NCBI RefSeq assembly: GCF_030269685.1
Contig: NZ_BSTT01000020.1
Location: 23,151 to 87,150 of the forward strand
Length of the DNA stretch: 64,000 nt
Reading direction: 5' to 3'
From: Actinomycetospora sp. NBRC 106378
GTDB lineage: Bacteria > Actinomycetota > Actinomycetes > Mycobacteriales > Pseudonocardiaceae
Notes under the pieces: generated by a model
What the model saw: only the letters and a program-made list of their open reading frames with translations
Told to the model about the DNA's origin: nothing
The model's database searches: none
Program-made: the position numbers and the translations under genes
In this document: positions 49,836 through 59,139 of the stretch, in pieces
Layout of the letters: the number at the start of each line of letters is the position of its first letter
Numbering within the stretch: position 1 is the stretch's first letter

Positions 49836-50831
49836 ATGCAGCATCCGGACGACGGGTCCTCCCGTCCCCGCGTCGACGTCGGCCCCCTGGAGGCGGTGGC
49901 GCTCGCGGCGACGCACGCCGCGGCGCTGGCCTGCTGCGCGTGGGTCGGCCGGCACGACCAGGACGCGGCCGACGGCGCCGCGACCGAGGCGATGCGTCGC
50001 GCACTCGCCCGTGCGCCCGGCCAGGGGACGGTCGTGATCGGCGAGGGGGAGAAGGACGACGCCCCGATGCTGTTCAACGGCGAGGTCGTCGGGGCCGGCC
50101 ACGGCGGGCCCGACTTCGACATCGCCGTCGACCCCCTGGAGGGCACGTCCTTCTGCGCGAAGGGGCTCCCGGGTGCGCTGGCCACGATCGCGATCGGCGA
50201 GCCGGGCTCCTTCTTCTCGCCCGGTCCCGGGTTCTACATGGACAAGATCGTGGCCCCGCCGGCGGCGCGCGACGTGATCGACCTGGCCGACCCTCCCGAG
50301 CGGATCCTGCTCCGGGTGGGCGAGGCGCTGGGGAAGCCGGTGCACGAGCTCCGGGTGGTGATCATGGACAAGCCGCGCCACCGGGGCGGGACCGGCCTGA
50401 TCGACCGGGTCCGGGCGGCCGGGGCCGCGGTGCACACTCCCTCGGGGGGCGACGTCGCGGGAGCGCTCGAGGTCCTGCTGCCCACCGGTGGGGTCGACCT
50501 GCTGCTCGGCGTCGGCGGGACCCCCGAGGGGGTCATGACGGCCGCAGCGGTCCGCGCCCTCGGCGGAGGCATGGTGGGTCGCCTGGCACCGCAGACCTCC
50601 GACGAGGCCACCGCCGTCCGGCAGGCCGGGCTGAGTACCGACCGGGTCTACCGTCGCGACGAGCTCGTGAACGGGGACGCCCTGTTCGCCGCCACCGGGA
50701 TCAGCGGTGGCTCGCTGCTCGCCGCGGTGCGACGGGCCGAGGGCACGACCCTCGCCGAGTCCCTGCTCATCACCGACGGACAGATCCGCCATGTCCGGCA
50801 CACCACCGTCGACCCGGTTCCCGCCCGATGA
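49836..50831 (+). CDS. glpX: class II fructose-1,6-bisphosphatase (possibly also sedoheptulose bisphosphatase)
   Basis: 331-residue GlpX enzyme: VIGEGEKDDAPMLFNGEVVG, DIAVDPLEGTSFCAKGLPGA, MDKPRHRGG and GVGGTPEGVMTAAAVRALGG, the class II metal-site motifs (DPLEGT in the active site). It removes the C1 phosphate of fructose bisphosphate; class II enzymes in RuMP or Calvin cycles often also act on sedoheptulose bisphosphate. No transaldolase is encoded in the window, which would fit a bisphosphatase-type rearrangement. ATG at 49836 with GGAG six bases upstream; its stop overlaps pfk (ATGA). Confidence 0.95.
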   Translation: MQHPDDGSSRPRVDVGPLEAVALAATHAAALACCAWVGRHDQDAADGAATEAMRRALARAPGQGTVVIGEGEKDDAPMLFNGEVVGAGHGGPDFDIAVDPLEGTSFCAKGLPGALATIAIGEPGSFFSPGPGFYMDKIVAPPAARDVIDLADPPERILLRVGEALGKPVHELRVVIMDKPRHRGGTGLIDRVRAAGAAVHTPSGGDVAGALEVLLPTGGVDLLLGVGGTPEGVMTAAAVRALGGGMVGRLAPQTSDEATAVRQAGLSTDRVYRRDELVNGDALFAATGISGGSLLAAVRRAEGTTLAESLLITDGQIRHVRHTTVDPVPAR

Positions 50832-52189
50832 CCGCCGTCGAGGAGGGGCCGGGCACCGTGGAGCTCGAGGATCTCCACGTCCGCACCCTCGGCGAGTGCC
50901 GGATCCCGTCACCCTTCTCCGTGCTGCTCACCGACAAGCAGACGACGCCGCACTTCGTGCACGAGGACGACCGGGTGATGCTCGACGACACGATGTCGGT
51001 GATCGCCTCGAGGTCGATGGAGACCCTGCCCAGCCTCGAGACGGCGGGTGCCCGGCGGAACATCTACTTCGACCCCGCCGACACGACCGTCGGCATCGTG
51101 TCCTGCGGCGGGCTGTGTCCCGGCGTCAACAACGTCATCCGGGGCGTGGTCCAGGAACTCACCGTCCATTACCGGGTGAACCGGATCCTGGGGTTCCGCA
51201 ACGGGTTCCGTGGACTGACGGCCGCCTATCGCGACGACGTGATCGACCTGACCGGGAGGAGTTTCCGGGACATCGCGCCGACCGGGGGCACCATCCTCGG
51301 CAGCTCCCGCGGCGATCAGGACGCCGACGAGATGGTCGACAGCCTCATCGCACGGGAGGTCGACATCCTGGTCGTCATCGGCGGCGACGGCAGCATCCGG
51401 GCGGCCTCCCGCCTGGTGGCGGCGATCGACCGGCGGGGCCTCGACATTGCCGTGGTGGCGATCCCCAAGACCATCGACAACGACCTGCCCTACACCGACC
51501 AGTCCTTCGGTTTCCAGAGCGCCTTCGAGCGCGCCACCGACTTCATCGACTCGGTGGCGATCGAGGCCAGCGCCCACGAGAACGGCGTCGGGATCGTGAA
51601 GCTGATGGGCCGGCACTCCGGCTTCATCGCCTGTTACGCGGCCCTGGCCACCTACGGCGCCGACATGGTGCTCATCCCCGAGGTCCCGTTCGGCCTCGCG
51701 GGGCCCGACGGTCTCCTGGCCCGGGCCGAGCACCTCATCCGCACCCGCGGACATGTCGTGATCGTCGTCGCCGAGGGCGCGGGCCAGGACGTCCTCCGGG
51801 CGGCCGGGCAACTCGGGGAGGCGGACGCGACCGACGCCTCGGGCAACGTCCGGCTCGGGGACATCGGGCAGTTCCTCGCCGAGGAACTCACGGCCCACCT
51901 CTCCGGGGTCGGCCTCCCACCGACGCTGCGCTACATCGACCCGAGCTACTCCATCCGGAGCGTCACCGCCAACGCCTACGACAGCGTCTACTGCCTCCGC
52001 CTGGCCCACGCCGCGGTCCACGCCGCGATGGCCGGACGGACCGAGACGGTCGTCGTCCGCTGGCGGCGCCGGTTCGTGCACGTCCCGATGCCGCTGATCA
52101 CGAGTCACCGCAACCGGGTCGACCCCGACGGCGACCTGTGGATGTCGGTGCTCGAGGCGACCAACCAGACCGAGCTCCTCGCCCGCTGA
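50828..52189 (+). CDS. pfk: 6-phosphofructokinase (plant-type group)
   Basis: 453-residue PFK-A superfamily enzyme with the N-terminal extension of the long, plant-type clade. IVSCGGLCPGVNNVIRG, VIGGDGSIRAASRL, PKTIDNDLPYTDQSFGF (catalytic D) and KLMGRHSGFIACYAAL are visible. GGDGS with G at the position that is D in PPi enzymes suggests ATP as donor, while PKTIDND carries the lysine also seen in PPi enzymes; donor should not be assumed. It supplies fructose bisphosphate for the aldolase. Coupled to glpX (ATGA), an unusual pairing of opposing enzymes. Confidence 0.93.
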   Translation: MTAVEEGPGTVELEDLHVRTLGECRIPSPFSVLLTDKQTTPHFVHEDDRVMLDDTMSVIASRSMETLPSLETAGARRNIYFDPADTTVGIVSCGGLCPGVNNVIRGVVQELTVHYRVNRILGFRNGFRGLTAAYRDDVIDLTGRSFRDIAPTGGTILGSSRGDQDADEMVDSLIAREVDILVVIGGDGSIRAASRLVAAIDRRGLDIAVVAIPKTIDNDLPYTDQSFGFQSAFERATDFIDSVAIEASAHENGVGIVKLMGRHSGFIACYAALATYGADMVLIPEVPFGLAGPDGLLARAEHLIRTRGHVVIVVAEGAGQDVLRAAGQLGEADATDASGNVRLGDIGQFLAEELTAHLSGVGLPPTLRYIDPSYSIRSVTANAYDSVYCLRLAHAAVHAAMAGRTETVVVRWRRRFVHVPMPLITSHRNRVDPDGDLWMSVLEATNQTELLAR

Positions 52190-52240
52190 GAACGCCGCGT
52201 CCGAAGCCACCAGAGCCCTCGACACCCTGGAGTGGGTCCC

Positions 52241-54418
52241 GTGAACAGCACCGAAACCCGGCGCAGCCGTCCCGCGCGGGAAGACCTCGACGAGGCCGCC
52301 TCGCTGCTCGACGTGTCGGTCCCGGACGACTGGTCGGCCCTGGACACCCGCGCGGTGGACACCGTCCGCGTGCTGGCGGCCGACGCCGTGCAGCGCTGCG
52401 GGAGCGGGCATCCGGGCACCGCGATGTCGTTGGCGCCGCTGGCCTACACCCTCTTCCAGCGCGTGATGCGCCACGATCCCGGCGACCCCGGCTGGGAGGG
52501 CCGCGACCGGTTCGTCCTGTCCTGCGGCCACTCCAGCCTGACGCTCTACCTGCAGCTGTTCCTGTCCGGGTACGGGATGGAGCTGGGCGACCTCGAGCAG
52601 CTGCGCACGTGGGGCTCGCAGACGCCGGGGCACCCCGAGTACGGGCACACGCCCGGCGTCGAGATCACCACCGGCCCGCTCGGGCAGGGCCTGGCCGCCG
52701 CCGTCGGGATGGCCATGGCCGCCCGCCGGGAGCGCGGTCTGTTCGATCCGGACGCGCCGCCCGGCGGGAGCCCGTTCGACCACGTCGTCTACGTGATCGC
52801 CTCGGACGGCGACATCGAGGAGGGCGTCACTGCCGAGGCGTCGTCGCTCGCCGGGCGTCAGGAGCTCGGCAACCTCGTCGTGATCTACGACGACAACCGC
52901 ATCTCGATCGAGGACGACACCGCGATCGCGGTGTCCGAGGACGTGGTCGGACGCTACGAGGCCTACGGCTGGCACGTCCAGACCGTGCGCGGCGGCGAGA
53001 ACGTGACCGGTATCGCGGAGGCGCTGCGCCGCGCGACCGCCGAGACCGGGCGGCCCTCGTTCATCGCGCTGCGGACGATCATCGGGTTCCCGGCCCCGGA
53101 GTCGATGAACACCGGCGCCGCCCACGGCTCCGCGCTCGGCGAGGACGAGGTCTCGAAGGTCAAGGAGATCCTCGGCTTCGATCCGGCGAAGAGCTTCGCC
53201 GTCGAGGACGAGGTGCTCGCCCACGCCCGCAGGGTCGGGGAACGGGCCCGGGAGGCGCGCCGGACCTGGCAGGAGTCGTTCGACGCGTGGGCGCGGGCGA
53301 ACCCGGAACGGTGCGCGCTGCACGCGCGGATGGCGCGTCGGGAGCTCCCCGACGGGTGGGGTGACCACCTGCCGGACTGGGACCCCGGCGACGACCCCCT
53401 CGCCACCCGCAAGGCGTTCGCGAAGGTCCTCGAGTCCGTCGGAGACGTGCTGCCCGAACTCTGGGGCGGCTCGGCCGACCTCGCGGAGAGCAACAACACG
53501 ACGATCGCCGGCGCCGACTCGTTCGGACCGGGCACAGTGAAGACCGAGCTGTGGGGCCAGGCATCCCCCTACGGCCGCACCCTGCACTTCGGCGTCCGCG
53601 AACACGCCATGGGCGCCGTCCTCAACGGCGTCGTCCTCCACGGCGGCACCCGCGTCTACGGCGGGACCTTCCTGATCTTCAGCGACTACATGCGACCGGC
53701 GGTGCGCCTCGCGGCCCTGATGAAGCTGCCGACGATCTACGTCTGGACCCACGACTCGATCGGGCTCGGCGAGGACGGGCCGACCCACCAGCCCGTCGAG
53801 CACCTCGCCGCGTTGCGGGCGATCCCGGGGCTCGCCCTGGTCCGCCCCGCCGACGCCCGCGAGACCGCGGCGGCCTTCCGCGGGATCCTCGAGCGCCCGA
53901 CCGGGCCGGCCGGGCTCGCTCTGACCCGGCAGAACGTCCCGGTCCTCGCGGGCGTCACCACCGAGGGCGTCCTGCGCGGCGGGTACACCATCGCCGAGGC
54001 CGACCCCGCGGCGTCCGGTGACGGACCGCCGGAGGTCCTGCTGATCGCCACCGGCTCCGAGGTCGCCCTGGCCCTCGAGGCCCGCGCGATCCTGCAGGCG
54101 GACGGGGTGCGCACCCGGGTCGTCTCCATGCCGTGCGTCGAGTGGTTCGACGCCCAGGAGGAGTCCTACCGGCAGGCCGTGCTGCCGCCGGGAACGACCG
54201 CCCGGGTGGCGGTGGAGGCCGCCGTCGGGTCGACGTGGCACCGCTTCGTCGGAGACCGCGGCGAGATCGTCTCGATCGAGCACTTCGGCGCCAGCGCCGA
54301 CCACAGGACCCTCTACGAGCGGTTCGGGCTCACCGCCGACGCCGTCGTCGACGCCGCCCGCCGCTCGCTGTCACGGATCTCCCCGGACCCTGCGGTGCCC
54401 ACCGGTCCCGGGACGTGA
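52241..54418 (+). CDS. tkt: transketolase
   Basis: 725-residue TPP-dependent two-carbon transferase. [56 protein letters not shown] with the cofactor-binding GDG and N of YDDNRIS, then [14 protein letters not shown] (catalytic glutamate) and [18 protein letters not shown] are all present. Produces sedoheptulose 7-phosphate and pentose phosphates in the RuMP rearrangement. The GTG at 52241 is chosen because GGAG lies eight bases upstream; the frame also has a GTG at 52232. A short leader of about 35 residues precedes the domain. 121 bases before hxlA. Confidence 0.96.
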   Translation: MNSTETRRSRPAREDLDEAASLLDVSVPDDWSALDTRAVDTVRVLAADAVQRCGSGHPGTAMSLAPLAYTLFQRVMRHDPGDPGWEGRDRFVLSCGHSSLTLYLQLFLSGYGMELGDLEQLRTWGSQTPGHPEYGHTPGVEITTGPLGQGLAAAVGMAMAARRERGLFDPDAPPGGSPFDHVVYVIASDGDIEEGVTAEASSLAGRQELGNLVVIYDDNRISIEDDTAIAVSEDVVGRYEAYGWHVQTVRGGENVTGIAEALRRATAETGRPSFIALRTIIGFPAPESMNTGAAHGSALGEDEVSKVKEILGFDPAKSFAVEDEVLAHARRVGERAREARRTWQESFDAWARANPERCALHARMARRELPDGWGDHLPDWDPGDDPLATRKAFAKVLESVGDVLPELWGGSADLAESNNTTIAGADSFGPGTVKTELWGQASPYGRTLHFGVREHAMGAVLNGVVLHGGTRVYGGTFLIFSDYMRPAVRLAALMKLPTIYVWTHDSIGLGEDGPTHQPVEHLAALRAIPGLALVRPADARETAAAFRGILERPTGPAGLALTRQNVPVLAGVTTEGVLRGGYTIAEADPAASGDGPPEVLLIATGSEVALALEARAILQADGVRTRVVSMPCVEWFDAQEESYRQAVLPPGTTARVAVEAAVGSTWHRFVGDRGEIVSIEHFGASADHRTLYERFGLTADAVVDAARRSLSRISPDPAVPTGPGT

Positions 54419-54539
54419 CGCGACCCGCCGTCCGGTCCCCGGTCGGCCGACCCGGCCCGGTCCCCGCCCTGGGCGAGGCCCGCGTCGACCCCCCGAGAGC
54501 CTCGCACGAGGACATGTCGAACACCGATCAGGAGACACC

Positions 54540-55208
54540 ATGAAATTGCAGGTAGCACTCGACGTCCCGACGCTGGCCGACGCGCTGGAGCTGGCGCGCA
54601 AGGTCGCGGAGCACGTCGACATCCTCGAGCTGGGCACGCCGCTGATCAAGTCCGAGGGCGTGAGCGCCATCGGCGCGATCAAGGCGGCGCACCCGGACAA
54701 GCTCGTGTTCGCCGACCTGAAGACCGCGGACGCGGGCGAGCTCGAGGCCAACCTCGCCTTCGCGGTGGGCGCCGACCTCGTCACGGTGATGGGCACGGCG
54801 GACGACGACACCATCAGCGGCGCGGTGGAGGCCGGCCGGCAGGCCGGGATGCGCGTCGTCGCCGACATGATCACCGTCGTCGACGGCCGCGTGGAGCGCA
54901 TCAAGGAGGTGTCGGCCCTGGGGGTGTCCTTCGTGGAGATCCACGCCGGGCTCGACGAGCAGGCCCGGCCCGGGTACACGATCGACGCGTTGCTCGCCGA
55001 CGGCCGGGAGGCCGGTGTCCCGTTCTCCATCGCCGGAGGCGTCAGCGTCGACACCATCGCCTCGGTCCAGGACGCCGGCGCCGAGGTCGCGGTGGTCGGC
55101 GGGTCGATCTACAACGCCGACGACCCGGGCGCCGCGGCGAAGGCGATCCGGGACGCGATGCGTCCCGAGTCCGCCGACGCGGCGTCGGGCTCGGCCGCCC
55201 GGAGCTGA
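54540..55208 (+). CDS. hxlA: 3-hexulose-6-phosphate synthase
   Basis: 222-residue orotidine decarboxylase-superfamily barrel that condenses formaldehyde with ribulose 5-phosphate. It has MKLQVALDVPTLADALEL (D8), ILELGTPLIKSEG (E30) and the catalytic DLKTAD segment (D59, K61, D64), followed by VTVMGTADDDTISGAVEAG and FSIAGGVSVDTIASVQDAGAEV. The C-terminal 15 residues are an extra low-complexity tail. ATG at 54540 with AGGAG five bases upstream. Last gene of the plus-strand RuMP operon. Confidence 0.96.
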   Translation: MKLQVALDVPTLADALELARKVAEHVDILELGTPLIKSEGVSAIGAIKAAHPDKLVFADLKTADAGELEANLAFAVGADLVTVMGTADDDTISGAVEAGRQAGMRVVADMITVVDGRVERIKEVSALGVSFVEIHAGLDEQARPGYTIDALLADGREAGVPFSIAGGVSVDTIASVQDAGAEVAVVGGSIYNADDPGAAAKAIRDAMRPESADAASGSAARS

Positions 55209-55247
55209 CCGGGCGCCCGGAACCCGCCGGTCGGTCGACGGGCGGGT
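55209..55247. terminator. hairpins between hxlA and the acyltransferase gene
   Basis: CCGGGCGCCCGG (55209-55220) is a palindrome right after the hxlA stop; ACCCGCC (55222-55228) pairs with GGCGGGT (55241-55247). Convergent position, no T-tract. Confidence 0.5.
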
Positions 55248-55295
55248 CCCCGGGGCACCGCGACGGCCACCCCGGCGCCGTCGGGAGCGTGCCGG

Positions 55296-56735
55296 CTAGC
55301 CGTCGGCCGCGTCCGCGACCGCCTCCAGTTCGACGAGCGACTCCTCGAGGTACCCGAGCAGCTTCTGCAGGCGCGGCACGGCCCGCCGGTCGCCCGTGAG
55401 TCCGAACTCCATGTTGTCGGCGTAGGAGAACACCGTCATGTTCAGCGCCTGCCCGTCGAGCGGGATCGACACGGGGTAGAGGCCGGAGAGCTTCGCGCCG
55501 TGCCAGTACAGCGGGTCCTTGGGCCCCGGCACGTTCGAGATGATCAGGTTGAAGCCGGGGTTGAGCACCGACGACAGGCCCGGCACCGTCCCGAGCGGGA
55601 GGGGCGCGGCGACGGCCAGCGACAGGGCGGCGACGGCCATCGGGTCGCGCTGGTCGAGGTTGCCCTTGGCCGCCCTGCCCGAGGCCTTGATGCGATCGAG
55701 CCGGACGGCGGGGTCGGGCTCGTCGGTCGCGAGGGTCACGAGGATGGCGCCGAGCTGGTTGCCCGAGCCGGTGGTGCCCAGCGACACCGGGAGGGCCGCG
55801 ACGAGGGAGCGGTCGGGGAGCTCGTCGAGCTCGGACATGTAGCGACGCAGCGCGCCGGAGCACATGGCGAGGACGACGTCGTTGACCGTCGACCCGGTCC
55901 GCTCGCGCACCCGTTGGATGCGCTTGATCGGCCAGGACTCGGCGGCGAAGCGCCGGGCGCCGGTGATCGGCACGTTGAGCATGCTGTGCGGCGCCTCGAA
56001 GGGCAGCGCGGTGTCGCGGTGGGCGAGCCCGTCGTAGAACGCGTTCGCCAGGGCCGGCGCGACGCCGAGGGCCGAGTTCGTGGTGCGGACGGTCTCGGCG
56101 ACCGCGGAGGCCACGGTCCGCGCGCCCTCGGTGACCGCGGAGCCGACGCGCTCCAGCACGCCCGTCTCCCGCGTCGCGATCTCGGTGGACGGCTTCTTCT
56201 TCCGGGACCGCGGGTCGACCTGCCAGAACGGCGGCGTCTCGGGGTCGTCGGGGTCGGTCGAGAGCGTCTTCTGCAGGTGCCGCGCGCCGGTGACGCCGTC
56301 CATCATCGCGTGGTGGAACTTGAAGTAGGCGGCGAAGCGGTCGCCCTCCACGCCCTCGATGAGGTGGAACTCCCAGAGCGGGCGGTGCCGGTCGAGCAGG
56401 GTGCCGTGCAGGCGGGACACCAGCTCGAGGAGCTCGCGGATCCGGCCCGGGCGGGGCAGCGCCGAGAGCCGCACGTGGTACTCGAGGTCGAGGTCCTCCT
56501 CGGGCTCCCAGGCCCACTGGCCGAGGGTGCCGACCGTGCGGACGGCACGGCGGGCGAAGAGCGGTGCCACGGTCCGGTCGGACACGAGCCGACGGTGCAG
56601 GTCGCTCAGGAAGTCCGGCCCCGCGCCCTCCGGGCGGTCGAAGAGCAGCAGGGACCCGACGTGGGTCGGATGCTCCCGCGACTCGGCGAGCAGGAACATC
56701 GAGTCCCTGAACGACATCACACCCATGCGAACCAT
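55296..56735 (-). CDS. WS/DGAT-type acyltransferase
   Basis: 479-residue wax ester synthase/diacylglycerol acyltransferase family member that esterifies an acyl-CoA to a fatty alcohol or diacylglycerol. The catalytic HHAMMDGVTG motif lies near residue 140, with PLWEFHLIEGVEGDRFA before it. Later motifs are STVNDVVLAMCSGALRRY, NQLGAILVTLATDEPDP and FNLIISNVPGPKDPLYWHGA. ATG at 56735; MGVMSFRDSMFLL at 56726 is also usable. The N-terminal SFRDSMFLLAESREHPTHVG is family-typical. Pairs functionally with the acyl reductase at 4.4-6.4 kb, though distant. Confidence 0.94.
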   Translation of the reverse strand: MVRMGVMSFRDSMFLLAESREHPTHVGSLLLFDRPEGAGPDFLSDLHRRLVSDRTVAPLFARRAVRTVGTLGQWAWEPEEDLDLEYHVRLSALPRPGRIRELLELVSRLHGTLLDRHRPLWEFHLIEGVEGDRFAAYFKFHHAMMDGVTGARHLQKTLSTDPDDPETPPFWQVDPRSRKKKPSTEIATRETGVLERVGSAVTEGARTVASAVAETVRTTNSALGVAPALANAFYDGLAHRDTALPFEAPHSMLNVPITGARRFAAESWPIKRIQRVRERTGSTVNDVVLAMCSGALRRYMSELDELPDRSLVAALPVSLGTTGSGNQLGAILVTLATDEPDPAVRLDRIKASGRAAKGNLDQRDPMAVAALSLAVAAPLPLGTVPGLSSVLNPGFNLIISNVPGPKDPLYWHGAKLSGLYPVSIPLDGQALNMTVFSYADNMEFGLTGDRRAVPRLQKLLGYLEESLVELEAVADAADG

Positions 56736-56822
56736 CCTCCCGCCGCGGACCTGTGCCGGGAAGGACGTCCCGCACCGCCCCGGGATGACGTCGACCTCAC
56801 CGCGATCATGGTGATGCCCGTC

Positions 56823-57260
56823 TCACGTGTCCGTGAAACGGAGCAGCGCCTCTTCGAGCTCTGCCAGCGACGCCACCTCGACCCCGCCGCTGCGGCGCAC
56901 GGCCGCCCCGATCATGAGGTTGTAGCGCAGGCCCTCCTCGCCGCCCTGGCGCAGGTCGTTCCGGTAGGCGATGACCGGCCTGCCGTGCGCGGCGGCCCAG
57001 GCCACCTCCACCACGGTGCCGTTGTCCGGCGGTTCCTGGTCCAGGCAGGCGACCACGAGGTCGGCGCGCTCCGCGATCGACGCGAGGTGGATGTCCCCGA
57101 GTGCGAGCCAGTGGTCGTCGCCGGTAGGCAGGTCCACCGCCCAGGGGTCGATGACGTCGACGTGTCGGCCGACCAGGGGCAGCAGCTGTTCGGTGTAGAA
57201 GAGCCGGGTGGACTCGGCGAAGCCGTAGGGGCTGGCGACGTAGGCGATCACGCCCACCAC
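56823..57260 (-). CDS. nucleoside 2-deoxyribosyltransferase-like protein
   Basis: 145-residue Rossmann-like protein matching the nucleoside 2-deoxyribosyltransferase family pattern: IAYVASPYGFAESTRLFY, ERADLVVACLDQEPPDNGTV and EVAWAAAHGRPVIAYRND, where the D-x-EPPD-GT and E-x2-x-A segments are the family's active site. GTG start at 57260. It probably acts on nucleosides or a related N-glycosidic substrate; a role in salvage is inferred. Isolated from neighbours by a dispersed palindrome (copy F). Confidence 0.82.
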   Translation of the reverse strand: MVGVIAYVASPYGFAESTRLFYTEQLLPLVGRHVDVIDPWAVDLPTGDDHWLALGDIHLASIAERADLVVACLDQEPPDNGTVVEVAWAAAHGRPVIAYRNDLRQGGEEGLRYNLMIGAAVRRSGGVEVASLAELEEALLRFTDT

Positions 57261-57261
57261 G

Positions 57262-57315
57262 CTGGCAGGAAAGCGTCGTTGCCGGCGTCCAGTGGCAGGG
57301 ACGCCACATCGTCGA
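57262..57315. repeat. dispersed palindromic element, copy F
   Basis: CTGGCAGGAAAGCGTCGTTG then CCGGCGTCCAGTGGCAGG and GACGCCACATCGTCGA. It matches copy A (1588-1641) over its full length in inverted orientation. It sits between the divergent starts of the deoxyribosyltransferase-like gene and the epimerase gene, only 11 bases before the epimerase ATG. Confidence 0.88.
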
Positions 57316-57325
57316 GAGGGACCGG

Positions 57326-58180
57326 ATGCGCGTCGTGATCACCGGGGCGGGCGGGTTCGTCGGCCGCCACGTCGCTGCCGCCTTCCGGACGGCGGGCCAC
57401 GACGTCGTCGCGCTCGACCGTGCGGCGCTCGACGTGACCGACCCCGCCGCCGTCGGGCGTGCGCTCGCCGGGGCCGACGTCGTCGGTCACCTCGCCGCCC
57501 GCGTGCGGGTGCGGGAGTCCCGGGAGGACCCGGCCGGCTACTGGCGCACGAACCTGGACGGCACCCGGAACGTGCTCGCGGCCTGCTCACCCGCGACACG
57601 GGTCGTGCTCGCGTCGACCGCCTCGATCCACACCGCGTCCGACGCGCCGATCGCCGAGGACGCCCCGCTCGGGCCCACCAGCCCCTACGCCGCGAGCAAG
57701 CTCGCCGCCGACCTCCTCGCGCGCGACCTCGCCGCGGCGGGAGGACCCGGCGTCGTGAGCCTCCGGACCTTCAACGTGGCCGGACCCGGCGACCGCGACA
57801 CGTCTCGCGTCCTCCCCGCGCTGCTCTCCGGGCGCCCGTTCCGGGTCAACGGCGACGGCTCCGCGGTGCGCGACTACCTGCACGTCGCCGACCTGGCCGA
57901 CGCCGTCGTGGCGGCCGTCGACGCCGCGGAGCCGGGGACGTGGCGGCCCTATGCGGTCGGGTCCGGGCGCGGCACCTCGGTCGCGGAGCTCGTCGACACC
58001 GTCGCGCGGGTCACCGGGGAGCGCGTCCTGGTGGAGCACGGACCCGCCGTCGCCGAACCCGCGCGGCTCGTGGCGGATCACTCGCGGATCACCGCCGAGC
58101 TCGGCTGGCGCCCGCGGCGCTCCGACCCTCGGCGTGTCGTCGCGGACACCTGGTCGTCGATGCGGAGGTACGCCGAGTAG
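57326..58180 (+). CDS. NAD-dependent sugar epimerase/dehydratase (extended SDR)
   Basis: 284 residues: TGAGGFVGRHV (NAD binding), HLAARVRV, STASIHTAS, and the active-site SPYAASK (Y-x3-K), followed by TFNVAGPGDRD and VNGDGSAVRDYLHVADLADAV, the UDP-sugar epimerase pattern. GalE-like; the exact nucleotide sugar is not predictable. ATG at 57326 with GAGAGGG upstream. The upstream region is almost entirely the palindromic element. Its last 100 bases overlap the 3' end of the convergent hydrolase gene. Confidence 0.88.
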   Translation: MRVVITGAGGFVGRHVAAAFRTAGHDVVALDRAALDVTDPAAVGRALAGADVVGHLAARVRVRESREDPAGYWRTNLDGTRNVLAACSPATRVVLASTASIHTASDAPIAEDAPLGPTSPYAASKLAADLLARDLAAAGGPGVVSLRTFNVAGPGDRDTSRVLPALLSGRPFRVNGDGSAVRDYLHVADLADAVVAAVDAAEPGTWRPYAVGSGRGTSVAELVDTVARVTGERVLVEHGPAVAEPARLVADHSRITAELGWRPRRSDPRRVVADTWSSMRRYAE

Positions 58181-59076
58181 AAGGCGACGAGCCGGGCGAC
58201 CGCGGCGTCGACGTGGACCGGCTCGTCGTACATCTCGTAGTGGCCCGCGCCCTCGATCACCATCAGGTCGACGGGGTTCGGCGCGAGCTCCCAGAGCCGC
58301 ATCCCGGACTCGTAGGACCCGGTGTTCCCGCGGCGCCCGGCGAGCACGACCTGCAGCGGCTGGGTCAGGAGCTCCTCGACCAGGTGGAAGGGGTCGTAGC
58401 CCACGAGCAGGGCGTCGCCGCGCCGGAGCCGGAGGTTCGTGGAGTTCTCGTGTCGGCCGCGACCGGTGCGGTAGTACGTGATGGCCTGGGTGGTGTCGAT
58501 GTCGGTCAGGCCGACCTCGGCGGCCTCCTCGAGCGTGTCGGGCAGCCAGCTCTCCCGGTCCGGCGCGCCGGCACGGTTCTCGGCCCGACGCACGTCGGCG
58601 AGGGCGTCGAGCCCGGCCACCGGCCCGTCGGGCTGGAAGGCGCGGAAGGAGGCCCCCATGTCGCCGGGGACGACGACGCCGACGGCCTTGATGCGATGGT
58701 CCGTGCGGGCGGTGTGCACCGCGTAGCCGCCGCCGGCACAGATGCCCAGGACACCGATCCGCTCCGCGTCGATGCCGGGCAGGGTGTCGAGCACGTCGAC
58801 GGCGTAGGAGATGTCCTCGCCGCGGCGGTAGGGGTCCTCGAGGTCACGGGGCTCGCCGCCGCTGCGTCCCTGGTGGGCGGGGTCGAACACGAGTGCGGCG
58901 AAACCGGCGGCGGCGAGCCGGGACGCGTAGTTCGCACCGATCTGCTCCTTCACACTGCTGCCCGGGGTGGACAGCACGACGGCGGGGAGGGGCACGGTCC
59001 CGTCGTGGGCGTCGGGCCGGTGGAGGTCGGCCGCGAGCTCGATCGGCCCGCGCGGGATCGTGAGGTGCTCGATCAT
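58078..59076 (-). CDS. alpha/beta hydrolase with cysteine at the nucleophile elbow
   Basis: 332 residues of the dienelactone-hydrolase-like/YcjY type. It has LSTPGSSVKEQIGANYASRL, LVFDPAHQGRSGGEPR, VLGICAGGGYAVHTA with G-x-C-x-G at the nucleophile elbow, and a histidine in VIEGAGHYEMYDEPVHVD. Cysteine nucleophile rather than serine is seen in dienelactone hydrolases. The C-terminal 35 residues are basic and overlap the convergent epimerase gene, so the true stop may be a read into neighbouring sequence. ATG at 59076. Divergent from marR, whose product likely controls it. Confidence 0.82.
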   Translation of the reverse strand: MIEHLTIPRGPIELAADLHRPDAHDGTVPLPAVVLSTPGSSVKEQIGANYASRLAAAGFAALVFDPAHQGRSGGEPRDLEDPYRRGEDISYAVDVLDTLPGIDAERIGVLGICAGGGYAVHTARTDHRIKAVGVVVPGDMGASFRAFQPDGPVAGLDALADVRRAENRAGAPDRESWLPDTLEEAAEVGLTDIDTTQAITYYRTGRGRHENSTNLRLRRGDALLVGYDPFHLVEELLTQPLQVVLAGRRGNTGSYESGMRLWELAPNPVDLMVIEGAGHYEMYDEPVHVDAAVARLVAFYSAYLRIDDQVSATTRRGSERRGRQPSSAVIRE

Positions 59077-59139
59077 CGTGAGGTCGTCCCGTCGTCGCGA
59101 AGTCGGTACATCTCTACGCTAGTACGAAACGGAACCATC

